In this document: positions 5,462 to 12,969 of the stretch, piece by piece
Layout of the letters: every line of letters begins with the position of its first letter
Numbering within the stretch: position 1 is the stretch's first letter
Assembly: GCA_023389045.1 (NCBI GenBank)
Contig: JAEWEZ010000149.1
Span: 1 to 17,666, forward strand
Direction of reading: 5' to 3'
Length of the DNA stretch: 17,666 nt
Source: Actinomycetes bacterium
GTDB lineage: Bacteria; Actinomycetota; Actinomycetes; Actinomycetales; Dermabacteraceae
Program-made: the position numbers and the translations under genes
Notes under the pieces: generated by a model
What the model was told of the DNA's origin: nothing
The model's database searches: none
What the model saw: only the letters and a program-made list of their open reading frames with translations

Positions 5462-8440
5462 TCAGTGCACCACCGCGTTCCAGACCATCACGTCTTCCCG
5501 GTCGAAGCGCGCCTCGCGCTCCCCCTCGGTCATCTCTCCGGGGGTGCGCGGCGCGGCGTCGTCCCCGGATGCGCTCCGGTCGCCGTGCTCCTGATCAGCG
5601 GCATGCATGTGCGCGATCAGGCGCCGACGCTGCACTGCCGCCCCGGCGAGCCCCATGAGAACCGCGAAGAGCAACCACCCGCTCAGCCACGCGAAATCCT
5701 CGACGGGATTCACCCAGCCACCGCCGATCAGCCCGCGCATCGCGTCGATCGCATGGGTCATCGGCAGTAGGTGGTGGATGCTTTGGAAGAAGTGCGGCAG
5801 GGTGCCCACCGGGTACGTGCCGCCGGCCCCGGAGATTTGGAGCGCGACCAGCACGAGGGCCACGAACTTGCCAACCGGCCCGAAGAGCGCACCGAATCCG
5901 TGGTTCAGGGCCACGAAAACCATGCTGGTGAAAGCTGCGACGGCGTAGAGCCCGGCCAGGTGTTTCACCTCGATGCCCACGAGCGTGTGCAGCACGAGCA
6001 CGGCCACGGCGCTCTGCACGAGACCGAGGAGCAGGGCCGGCAGGAGACCGCCGGCGAGGAGCCCAAGGGCGCCGACTCCGCGACGGGCGGCGCGCCCGGA
6101 GATCGGCGGCATCATCAGGAAGGTGGCCATGCCGCCCACCCACAGGCCGATCGAGAGGAATAGCGGCATCAGACCGGCACCGAAGCCGGCGAGCTGGTTC
6201 TGCCGGTCGAAGTGCATGGCCACGGGGTCTGCAGCGGCGGTGGCCAGGTGCTTGCGCTCGCCGTCGGTGTAGGTGGGGACGGATTCGCTCGCATCGGAAA
6301 GGCGCGTGCTGAGGGTGCCGGCGCCGTCCTCGAGTTTCGCGGTGCCGTCGTCGAGACGTTTCGCGCCGTCGTGGAGTCGGTCGGCCCCATCGGCGAGTTG
6401 GGTGGATCCAGCGCGCAGGCGTTTGGCGCCGGTGCTGGCGCGGGCGGCGCCGTCGGCGAGACGTCCGGCCCCGTCGTTGGCCTGCTGCGCCCCGGCGGTG
6501 AGGCGGGCGGCTCCGGCGGAGGCGGTGTCTACCCCGGCGGTGTATTGCTGCACGCCACCGCTCAGTTCCTGGGCGCCGTTATGGAGGCGGGTAATGCCGC
6601 CGTTCAGGGTGCGGGCACCTCCGGCAACCTCCTGGGCGCCGCTGTTGAGGCGGTGGATTTTCGCGGCTGCGCCCTGTGCGGATCGCAATAGCTCGGGGAT
6701 CTTCGCGATGACGCCGCGGGCGCGGTCGGCGCGTTCCGTGATCCGACGGTGGGCCGCGTCGGGGTCGTCGTGGATCGGATCGGTGAGGTGATGCCGCGCG
6801 GAGTCGAGGTCACCGGCGAGAGTGTCTGCGGCGGTGGCGGCAGCCTCGGCGCCGGGCAGGATCGCGGCCATCTCCGTGTGGAGAGAAGCGGCGTGGGTGG
6901 AGGCGGTGCGGGCCGCCTCGGTCACTGTGTCCGCGCTGGTTCGGGCGGTGGTGAGGCCGTCGCTGAGGGTTTGCGCATCGGTGGTCAGACGGTGGGCGTC
7001 CTCGCGCTGCGTCGCCGCGCTTGCTGCTTCGCGGCGCAGCTGGGCGCAGAAATCCTCGGAGGCGCCGGAGCTGCCGCAGCGTGCGGCGAGATCTTCGATC
7101 CCGCGCGTGGAGGCGCGCAGATTCTTCTCATGGGTGCGGGCGTTATCGCGCAGGCTCTTGGCGCGCTCGGCGCCGGTGCTCACCGCCCCGGTGAGGGCGG
7201 GAGTGTCGCGGGAGATGGTCTCGGTGGCGGTGCGGATGGCTTCGGTGTCCGTGCTCGCGCCTCTTACGTTATCCCGCACCGCGGCCGTCTTTTCTTGCAG
7301 GTCAGAGGCCTTCGGAAGGGCGGCGACGAGGTCCACGGCATCGTGCGCGATCTTCTCCATCGCGTCGATGTCACTCCGCAGGCGTGTGGCGCTTTTTTCG
7401 GCGCTCTCCGGGGTGATGCCGAGTTCCTTCACGGCGGCATCCACCCGCTGGGCGGCCTCATCCAGCTGTTGGGTTCCACCGGCCACGGCCTGCGCTCCGT
7501 CGGCGAGGCGCGCGCTTCCCTGCTGGAGTTTCCCGCTGCCATCGGCGAGGGTTCCCGCTCCGCCGCGCAGTCGCTCACTGTTTCCGGCCAGGGTGCCGAG
7601 ACCGGTGGAGAGGTGCTGGCTGCCGTCGGCGAGCTGGGCGGTGCCGTGGTGCAGGGTTACGGTGCCGGTGTGTAGTTCATCGAGCCCGACGACGAAGGTT
7701 CCCGCGCCGTCCTGCAGGCGGTGCGCGCCGCTGCTGAGCTCGGCGCTGCCCGTGCGCAGACGGGTGCTGCCGCTGTGCAGGTCACGGCTGCCATCTGCGA
7801 GTTTGGTGGCGCCGTCGCTGGCCTCGGTCAGTCCGTCGTGCACGCGCGTGAAACCGAGGTAGATCTCCCCGAGGTATTCCTGGGTGACTTTGTCGCGCAG
7901 GGCGTCGGTGAGGGCGCGCCCGAGCGATTTGGTGAAGTTGCCGCCCACGTAGTTCACGGAGTCGTTGGTGGCGATACGGATCATGCTGGTGCTGGTCGCG
8001 GCGGGGTTATCGCCGCCGAGCGCGCCGATGGAGGCGGAGAGGTCCGCGGGAATGTGCACGACAGCGCCGTAGGTTCCGTCTTCGAGGCCGCGCTGGGCCT
8101 GCTCGGGGGTGGCGGCCACGAAGTGGTACAGGTTCGACTGTTCTTTGTCCTGCAGGGTACGGCTGAACTCGGCGCCGACCTCGAGGTGCCGGGTGGTGTC
8201 GTCGGGGCCGGTCACGTCGGCTCCGCGATCGTCATTCACGACGGCTGCGGTGATGCCGTTGAGGTGCCCGACGGGGTCGTCGAAGGACCAGGTCATGTTC
8301 CCGGCGTACACGAGGGGTACGACGATCAGGCCGCTAATGAACAGGGCGGAGATGGGTCGGGTCCACTCGACGGGCAGCAGCAGGCGCAGGGTCGCCAGGA
8401 GGCGGCCGACGGCGGAGCGATCGGAGCGCAGTCGATTCAC
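5462..8440 (-). CDS. YhgE/Pip-family membrane protein with heptad repeats
   Basis: A 992-residue protein of the YhgE/Pip (phage infection protein-like) family, which shares the ABC-2 type membrane domain and is related to EsaA-like proteins of type VII secretion. TM1 is at about 31-47, followed by the family pattern of an aromatic YAGNMTWSFDDP turn and AAVVNDDRG. A long extracytoplasmic part follows, then five C-terminal hydrophobic segments (about 756-777, 791-822, 828-848, 854-875, 916-938) and a hydrophilic tail. Two blocks, about 207-332 and 596-715, are nearly perfect LxxGxxx heptads (about 17 and 16 units). The only two cysteines, C455 and C465, could form a small disulfide loop. The GTG at 8440 has no SD; a TATCGT -10 box ends 8 nt upstream, suggesting leaderless translation. 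Substrate or partner unknown. Confidence 0.88.
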   Translation of the reverse strand: MNRLRSDRSAVGRLLATLRLLLPVEWTRPISALFISGLIVVPLVYAGNMTWSFDDPVGHLNGITAAVVNDDRGADVTGPDDTTRHLEVGAEFSRTLQDKEQSNLYHFVAATPEQAQRGLEDGTYGAVVHIPADLSASIGALGGDNPAATSTSMIRIATNDSVNYVGGNFTKSLGRALTDALRDKVTQEYLGEIYLGFTRVHDGLTEASDGATKLADGSRDLHSGSTRLRTGSAELSSGAHRLQDGAGTFVVGLDELHTGTVTLHHGTAQLADGSQHLSTGLGTLAGNSERLRGGAGTLADGSGKLQQGSARLADGAQAVAGGTQQLDEAAQRVDAAVKELGITPESAEKSATRLRSDIDAMEKIAHDAVDLVAALPKASDLQEKTAAVRDNVRGASTDTEAIRTATETISRDTPALTGAVSTGAERAKSLRDNARTHEKNLRASTRGIEDLAARCGSSGASEDFCAQLRREAASAATQREDAHRLTTDAQTLSDGLTTARTSADTVTEAARTASTHAASLHTEMAAILPGAEAAATAADTLAGDLDSARHHLTDPIHDDPDAAHRRITERADRARGVIAKIPELLRSAQGAAAKIHRLNSGAQEVAGGARTLNGGITRLHNGAQELSGGVQQYTAGVDTASAGAARLTAGAQQANDGAGRLADGAARASTGAKRLRAGSTQLADGADRLHDGAKRLDDGTAKLEDGAGTLSTRLSDASESVPTYTDGERKHLATAAADPVAMHFDRQNQLAGFGAGLMPLFLSIGLWVGGMATFLMMPPISGRAARRGVGALGLLAGGLLPALLLGLVQSAVAVLVLHTLVGIEVKHLAGLYAVAAFTSMVFVALNHGFGALFGPVGKFVALVLVALQISGAGGTYPVGTLPHFFQSIHHLLPMTHAIDAMRGLIGGGWVNPVEDFAWLSGWLLFAVLMGLAGAAVQRRRLIAHMHAADQEHGDRSASGDDAAPRTPGEMTEGEREARFDREDVMVWNAVVH

Positions 8441-8448
8441 GACAAGGG

Positions 8449-8482
8449 ACGATACGCTGATGTATTGGATACATCCATGTAT
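8449..8482 (-). promoter_or_regulatory. Promoter and three-armed palindromic operator of the YhgE gene
   Basis: Three alternating AT-rich arms lie together: ATGTAT (8460-8465), ATACAT (8469-8474) and ATGTAT (8477-8482). The middle arm is the exact reverse complement of both neighbours, giving overlapping 6-3-6 and 6-2-6 palindromes in a GC-rich background. On the minus strand, TATCGT (8449-8454) is a -10 box whose end is 8 nt from the GTG start, so the palindromes would cover the -35 area. This is what a repressor site, for instance TetR-like, would look like. No TetR gene is in the window. Confidence 0.5.
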
Positions 8483-8563
8483 GGGGCGTCAGATGAGACG
8501 GGATGTGGTGCAGTAAACGGCGCGCGGGGTGTGGGGGCGCAGAGATAGGCGCGGGAGGTGACA

Positions 8564-8710
8564 GTGCAGGTGGGGTGTGTGAGAACGACGGGGTGGGTTC
8601 CCCGTCGTTTCCCTCCCCGTGGTGTCCCCGTCGTTTCCCGTCGTTCCCTCCCCATCGCCCCTATCCACACACCCGTCCACCAGTCCCGGAAGGGCCCTTT
8701 GTCCGTGTGA
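8564..8710 (+). other. Possible 48-codon small ORF upstream of glpX
   Basis: A GTG at 8564 is preceded 6 nt upstream by GGAGG, a strong ribosome binding site for this genome, and the frame runs to TGA at 8708-8710. The product would be Arg/Pro-rich with no recognisable domain, and its third-position GC is clearly lower than in real genes here. The hairpin and direct repeats of this region lie inside it. It may be a leader peptide or chance. Confidence 0.18.
8584..8645. repeat. One hairpin arm with three alternative partners
   Basis: AACGACGGGG (8584-8593) is the exact complement of CCCCGTCGTT at 8600-8609 (6-nt loop) and again at 8626-8635, and pairs over 9 bases with CCCGTCGTT at 8637-8645. 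Each partner is followed by TTTCCC or TTCCC. The nearest pair alone is a perfect 10-bp hairpin. It could end transcription, form exclusive alternative structures, or be a cluster of protein sites. The rest of the 438-nt gap (8441-8878) holds the promoters listed here and nothing else recognised. Confidence 0.5.
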
Positions 8711-8721
8711 CAGGATGGCCG

Positions 8722-8764
8722 CGGGTGGCCACCCGGTGACCCTGTCGCGCCCGCTCCCTACGAT
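8722..8764 (+). promoter_or_regulatory. Candidate glpX promoter with palindrome
   Basis: GTGACC (8736-8741) and TACGAT (8759-8764, fitting TAnnnT) are 17 nt apart, giving a leader of about 108 nt before glpX. The -35 is abutted by a perfect palindrome, CGGGTGGCCACCCG (8722-8735). GACAGG (8709-8714) and CCTGTC (8741-8746) form an outer inverted repeat around it. One 14-nt palindrome is expected by chance in a window this long, so only the position makes it suggestive. Confidence 0.45.
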
Positions 8765-8878
8765 GGAGAGGGGCGCAGACACTGCGCCGCGCACCCGCGC
8801 ACCGCACAAAGCCGCCGCCCGGGACCGACCCCGGCCCGGCCTGCGCCTCGACGACGACGTCACGACGATGGAGACAAG

Positions 8879-9871
8879 GTGAACCAGCAGAACGAGTCCC
8901 CGATTGCCCCCGACCGCAACCTCGCCCTTGAACTCGTCCGCGTCACCGAAGCCGCCGCCATTGCCGGCGGCCGCTGGGTGGGCTTCGGTGACAAGAACAA
9001 GGCCGACGGCGCCGCCGTCGACGCCATGCGCTCCTTCATGGACACCGTGCGCATGAACGGCACCGTCGTGATCGGTGAGGGTGAAAAAGACGAAGCGCCC
9101 ATGCTGTTCAACGGTGAAAAGGTGGGCGACGGCACCGGCCCCGAGGTTGATGTGGCCGTGGACCCGATCGACGGCACCCGCCTGACCGCCCTCGGCTACG
9201 CCAATGCGCTCTCGGTGTTCGCCGTGGCCGAGCGCGGAAGCATGTACGACCCCTCGGCCGTGTTCTACATGGACAAGATGGTCGTCGGCCCCGAAGCCGC
9301 CGACTTCGTGGACCTGCGCCTGCCGGTCAAGCAGAACATCAACCTGGTGGCCAAGGCCCTCGGCAAGCCCGTGAACCAGGTGACCGTCTGCGTGCTGGAG
9401 CGCCCCCGTCACGAAAAGCTCGTGACCGAGATTCGCGAGGCAGGCGCCCGCGTCAAGTTCATCATGGACGGTGACGTGGCCGGCGCCATCGCCGCCGCCC
9501 GCGGCACCGGCGTGGACATGCTGCTGGGCCTCGGCGGCACCCCCGAAGGTATCGTCGCCGCCTGCGCCATCAAGGCCACCGGCGGCATGATCCAGGGCCG
9601 CCTGGCCCCCAAGGACGATGAGGAAAAGCAGAAGGCGATCGACGCCGGCCACGACCTGGACCGGGTGCTGACCACCAACGACCTCGTCACCTCCGATAAC
9701 TGCTACTTCGCCGCGACCGGCATCACCGACGGTGAACTGCTGGCCGGCGTGCGCTACCAGACCGACCGCGTGATTACGCAGTCCCTCGTCATGCGCGCCA
9801 CCTCCGGAACTGTTCGCCTCGTCGAGGCCGAGCACCGTCTGGAGAAGTGGGACCGCTGGCTCTCCGCCTGA
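8879..9871 (+). CDS. glpX: Fructose-1,6-bisphosphatase class II
   Basis: A 330-residue cytosolic enzyme that hydrolyses fructose 1,6-bisphosphate to fructose 6-phosphate, the committed step of gluconeogenesis. In most actinomycetes GlpX is the only FBPase. Diagnostic motifs are visible: VVIGEGEKDEAPML (63-76) and DPIDGT (95-100) bind the divalent metals, and GLGGTPEGIVAACAIKATGG forms part of the substrate site. Length matches the family (about 320-340). The GTG at 8879 has GGAG a few bases upstream and gives the usual short N-terminus. Neighbours: a possible promoter 115-143 nt upstream, and a strong hairpin directly after the stop that may separate it from the NrtR-like gene. Nothing unusual in the sequence. 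Very confident. Confidence 0.97.
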   Translation: MNQQNESPIAPDRNLALELVRVTEAAAIAGGRWVGFGDKNKADGAAVDAMRSFMDTVRMNGTVVIGEGEKDEAPMLFNGEKVGDGTGPEVDVAVDPIDGTRLTALGYANALSVFAVAERGSMYDPSAVFYMDKMVVGPEAADFVDLRLPVKQNINLVAKALGKPVNQVTVCVLERPRHEKLVTEIREAGARVKFIMDGDVAGAIAAARGTGVDMLLGLGGTPEGIVAACAIKATGGMIQGRLAPKDDEEKQKAIDAGHDLDRVLTTNDLVTSDNCYFAATGITDGELLAGVRYQTDRVITQSLVMRATSGTVRLVEAEHRLEKWDRWLSA

Positions 9872-9892
9872 GCCGCCCTCCCGCGAACCGCG

Positions 9893-9922
9893 TGGCGGCC
9901 GGCCCGACAGCGCCGGCCGCCA
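9893..9922 (+). terminator. Hairpin after glpX
   Basis: An 11-bp perfect stem, TGGCGGCCGGC (9893-9903) with GCCGGCCGCCA (9912-9922), and an 8-nt loop, 21 nt after the glpX stop. The tail AGCGTCTTCCCC is only mildly pyrimidine-rich, so it may attenuate rather than fully end transcription into the downstream gene. Confidence 0.55.
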
Positions 9923-9959
9923 GCGTCTTCCCCGTCCCTCTGAACGACAGGCATCCGCC

Positions 9960-10691
9960 GTGACCTCCGACGCCCTACCCGCCACCACGGTGGCGGTTGA
10001 CCTGGTCATCCTCACTCTGCGCGAAGGGAACTTCAGCGTGCTGCTGGTGCAGCGCGAAGAGGACCCCTTCGGGAAAGCCTGGGCCCTGCCCGGCGGCTTC
10101 GTCGACATCGACGAAGACCTCGTGGACGCCGCCCACCGTGTGCTCCACGCCGAAGCCTCCCTCGGTGAGGACCGCGTCTACCTCGAACAGGTGCGCACCT
10201 TCGGCGCCCCCGGGCGTGACCCGCGCGGCCGTGTCATCTCCGTGGTCTTCATGGCCCTGGGTGCCGACCTGCCCGATCCGGTGCGCGGTGAGCAGGTGGC
10301 CGATGCACGCTGGTGGGCGGTGGACGACCTGACCACCGTCGATCTCGCCTTCGACCACCAGGAACTGCTCGACGCCGCCATCGAACGAGCCCGCTCCAAG
10401 CTCGAATACACCACCCTTGCGACCACCTTCCTGCCCGAGGAGTTCACGATCTCCCAGCTGCGCCGCGTCTACGAGAGCGTGTGGGGCGGGCACCTGGATG
10501 CCGGGAACTTCCATCGCAAAGCCACCCGCACCGCCGGATTCCTCGAGGAACTCGATAAGCGGGTCGAGTCCACCGGCGGGCGCCCGGCGCGCCTGTTCCG
10601 CGCCGGCATCGGCCGCACCCTGAACCCGCCGCTGCTGCGCGTGGCGGGGGAGAGCGGGGACCTCGACGGCGCTGCCCCCACACCGCGCTGA
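9960..10691 (+). CDS. NrtR-like Nudix and winged-helix transcriptional regulator
   Basis: A 243-residue protein with an N-terminal Nudix fold (about 8-145) and a C-terminal winged-helix (about 150-225; FLPEEFTISQLRRVYESVWGGHLDAGNFHRKA), the layout of the NrtR family. Characterised NrtR proteins bind ADP-ribose or related nucleotides and repress NAD-synthesis or sugar genes. The Nudix box is degenerate: G46 and E52 fit, but the REUXEEXGU part reads R60-V-L-H-A-E-A-S-L, so two of the catalytic glutamates and the glycine are replaced (V61, A64, S67). It is probably a ligand sensor, not a hydrolase. GTG at 9960 follows a weak CAGG site. It lies between glpX and an M20 amidohydrolase in the same direction. 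The regulated genes are not known; NAD genes are absent here. Confidence 0.85.
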   Translation: MTSDALPATTVAVDLVILTLREGNFSVLLVQREEDPFGKAWALPGGFVDIDEDLVDAAHRVLHAEASLGEDRVYLEQVRTFGAPGRDPRGRVISVVFMALGADLPDPVRGEQVADARWWAVDDLTTVDLAFDHQELLDAAIERARSKLEYTTLATTFLPEEFTISQLRRVYESVWGGHLDAGNFHRKATRTAGFLEELDKRVESTGGRPARLFRAGIGRTLNPPLLRVAGESGDLDGAAPTPR

Positions 10692-10739
10692 CAGTCCGAC
10701 GGCCCCGCACGGATGCCAGCGCCGTGGCAGGATCACACC

Positions 10740-12032
10740 GTGAGCACCCCGAGCACTGACCCGTCGGCCCCGACGCCGCCGCCGACCACGCACGCACGGA
10801 TCACCCGCGCCCACCAGGGCCGACGCGAGCAGCTGCGCGCTTTCGCGCGAGCAATCCACGCCGACCCGGAACTCGCCTTCGATGAGCACCGCGCCGTGGA
10901 ACGCTGCTGCAACCTGCTCGAGGAGGCAGGTTTCGAGGTGGAACGTGCAGCGGGCGGGGTGCCCACCGCATTCGTGGGCCGGATCGGCCGCGGTTCGCTG
11001 CGCGCGGCGCTGTGCGTGGAGTACGACGCGCTGCCGGGAGTCGGGCACGGCTGCGGGCACCATCTGATCGCCGGGGCGTCACTCGGGGCGGGTCTCGCCC
11101 TGGCCGACGTCCTCGACGCCGACACCCTCACCGGCCTGGACCTCACAGTGCTCGTGATCGGCTGCCCCGCCGAGGAATCGGGTGCCGGCAAGCAACTGCT
11201 GATCGACGCCGGTGTTTTCGACGGCGTGCACATGGCGATGATGGCCCACCCCACCCCGCACACCGACACCTACGATCCGCTCGGCTCCACCAGCCAGGCC
11301 GTGGGCCGCTGGCGGGCCGAATACACCGGGGTCGGCGCCCACGCTGCCGCGAATCCGCAGGCCTCCGTCAATGCCAATGACGCCGCCGTGATCGCGCAGG
11401 TCGCGGCCGGATTACTGCGACAGCGGATGCTCGACGGGCAGCGCATGGCGCTCGTGCCGCAGCAGGAGGGGCCCACCAATATCGTCCCCGCCACCGCCGT
11501 GCTCGATGTGGAATGCCGGGCCCTGACCATGCCGCAGTTCGAGGCACTGCGCGACCGTCTTTTCGACTGCCTACGCGCCGGCGCGGTCGCCACCGGCTGC
11601 ACCCTCGACATTCGCCCCACCGAACCCGTGTATGAGCCGCTGCTGCAGGATGACACCCTCGGCGCGGCCTGGAACGACGCGATGACGGAACTGGGGCGGC
11701 CTTTGGCGGGCTCCCTCGGGATCATGGCCGCCTCCACCGACATGGGCAATGTGTCCCAGCGTGTGCCCGGACTGCACCCCTTCGTCGGCATCCCCGGCGT
11801 CACCCACGCCCTGCACACCACCGACTTCGCCACCGCCGCCGTGAGCGAGGACGGCATGGTGTGGATGGAGGACATGGGGCTCGCGATGGCGTGGATCGTG
11901 GCGGCGATTGCCGAGGATCCTGCGCGTCGCGCCGCGGTGCTCGCCCAGGCGGAGCGTCTGCTCGCCGTGCGCGCTGAGCTGGAGCAGGCGGCGGTTGCGT
12001 CGGCCGAGCATGAGGCGCCGCAGACGCCATGA
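10740..12032 (+). CDS. M20-family amidohydrolase (AbgB/PM20D2-like)
   Basis: A 430-residue metallopeptidase-type amidohydrolase, probably cytosolic, that would cleave an N-acyl or dipeptide amide bond with two zinc-type metals. Motifs in order: EYDALPGVGHGCGHH (94-108, first metal histidine and the DALP loop), CPAEESGAGK with E145-E146 (general base and ligand), MMAHP (H170), GVGAHAAANPQASVNANDAAV (dimerisation lid region, about 197-217) and ALHTTDF (H359). The arrangement is closest to p-aminobenzoyl-glutamate hydrolase and Xaa-Arg dipeptidase (PM20D2) proteins. GTG 10740 was chosen: CAGGAT sits 6 nt upstream, as SD or as a -10 of a leaderless start. The ATG at 10713 lacks any such signal. 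The end overlaps the lipoprotein start (ATGA), so the two are coupled. Substrate unknown. Confidence 0.88.
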   Translation: MSTPSTDPSAPTPPPTTHARITRAHQGRREQLRAFARAIHADPELAFDEHRAVERCCNLLEEAGFEVERAAGGVPTAFVGRIGRGSLRAALCVEYDALPGVGHGCGHHLIAGASLGAGLALADVLDADTLTGLDLTVLVIGCPAEESGAGKQLLIDAGVFDGVHMAMMAHPTPHTDTYDPLGSTSQAVGRWRAEYTGVGAHAAANPQASVNANDAAVIAQVAAGLLRQRMLDGQRMALVPQQEGPTNIVPATAVLDVECRALTMPQFEALRDRLFDCLRAGAVATGCTLDIRPTEPVYEPLLQDDTLGAAWNDAMTELGRPLAGSLGIMAASTDMGNVSQRVPGLHPFVGIPGVTHALHTTDFATAAVSEDGMVWMEDMGLAMAWIVAAIAEDPARRAAVLAQAERLLAVRAELEQAAVASAEHEAPQTP

Positions 12033-12619
12033 CGACGCTGGACCTGCCCCGTCGGCCCGAGAACCACAGCCCGCACCGCACCCCCGTGCGGCGGCGGAGC
12101 CTGGGGCGCGCGCTTGCCGCGCTGAGCCTTGCCGGGGTCATCGGTGGGGCGCTTGCCGCCTGCAGCGAGCCGGAGCCGGAAGGCCCCGTCGGACCGGCCC
12201 CGATCCGCGCCACCGGCGAGACGGCAAAAGCGCCGTCGGGCCAGGTCACCGCGGTGATTGACGTGGCCGGCGACAGTGCCGGGGTGGTTCTGCGCGATGC
12301 CGCGGGGAACGATGTGTGGGCCGACGATTTCCCCTACCGGCGAAGTGCGCCCCCGCAGCTCGTCTGGCAAATCGGCGACGGAAGTGTCGCGGCGGCGCGG
12401 GAGGCGAGCACAGGCGCAGACGGCGGCAATAGCGGGGGTAGCAAGAACGGCACGGAGCAGGACGTGCTGTGGGTGATCGCCCCCGAGGGCGTCGCCCGGA
12501 TTCACCGCAGCGCCGAGGGGCACTGGGTGAAGGAGGCTGTGAGCGGGAAAGAGCAGATTCCCGAGCAGATTCGCCAATGGGTGGACGCCCCGGCGGCCTC
12601 GGACGGGGCGGCGGGTTGA
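12029..12619 (+). CDS. Lipoprotein of unknown function
   Basis: A 196-residue predicted lipoprotein. A long basic start (residues 1-27, with VRRRSLGRAL resembling a Tat motif) leads to a hydrophobic stretch and the lipobox L42-A-A-C45, so the mature protein begins at a lipid-modified cysteine on the outer face of the membrane. Residues 68-170 alternate in a beta-like way (VTAVIDVAGDSAGVVLRDAAGNDVWADDF, split by a Gly/Ser-rich loop at about 126-142, then VLWVIAPEGVARIHRSAEGHWVKE). No known domain was recognised. Its ATG overlaps the TGA of the amidohydrolase gene, so it is translated with it; a shared role in handling imported peptides or acylated compounds is conceivable but unproven. Degenerate repeats begin right after its stop. 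Confidence 0.8.
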   Translation: MTTLDLPRRPENHSPHRTPVRRRSLGRALAALSLAGVIGGALAACSEPEPEGPVGPAPIRATGETAKAPSGQVTAVIDVAGDSAGVVLRDAAGNDVWADDFPYRRSAPPQLVWQIGDGSVAAAREASTGADGGNSGGSKNGTEQDVLWVIAPEGVARIHRSAEGHWVKEAVSGKEQIPEQIRQWVDAPAASDGAAG

Positions 12620-12969
12620 TCCTTTCGCGGAGCGACCTCTTTCAGGCTGACCCTCTCGTGGACTGCTCTCGCGCAGTCTGATCCCTCGCCAGCGGGCCGT
12701 TTCGCGGGCTGACTCTCGCGCAGGCTGACCCCAGCCCCTGCCGGCGCGCTTTCTACCCCGCCTGCTCCGTCGTCGTGCTACCTCCTCCAGCCCGACGGCC
12801 CGCGCTTACCTGCCGTGCACCCGCCCGTCGCCTGAGCGCCGCCGCGCCGTCGCCGGCCGATCCCCACCGTTCTGCCCTGCGTACACCTCCGCGTCACCCG
12901 CCCTTGCCAGCATCACAGCAGGTCATCGGCCCGATGCCCCCGGGCCTGCCCAGCGGAAGCGGGAGCGCA
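12620..12969. repeat. Degenerate 14-17 bp repeats and gap before ugd
   Basis: From 12620 to about 12732 the DNA is a run of some seven related words of the type TCTCGCGCAGGCTGACC. CTCTCGCGCAG is exact at 12666-12676 and 12713-12723, and TTTCGCGG at 12623-12630 and 12700-12707. The remainder (12733-12969) is C-rich, without a convincing promoter, hairpin or gene. The ugd frame is open through it back to 12775, but its Pro/Arg/Ala composition and the lack of a signal argue against translation. Confidence 0.55.

Noticed and set aside
6749..8548. Several plus-strand frames of 275-346 codons opposite the YhgE-family gene
   Set aside because: The repetitive heptad coding gives long open antisense frames. 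Composition is extremely Gly/Val/Arg- or Ser/Ala/Arg-biased and no start signals fit.
8489..10108. 539-codon minus-strand frame over glpX
   Set aside because: Antisense shadow of glpX and the NrtR-like gene start; Gly/His/Val-rich and without motifs.
12775..12969. 65-codon N-terminal extension of Ugd
   Set aside because: Pro/Arg/Ala-rich, no ribosome site, and the NAD fold begins exactly at the ATG at 12970, which has GGGAG upstream.
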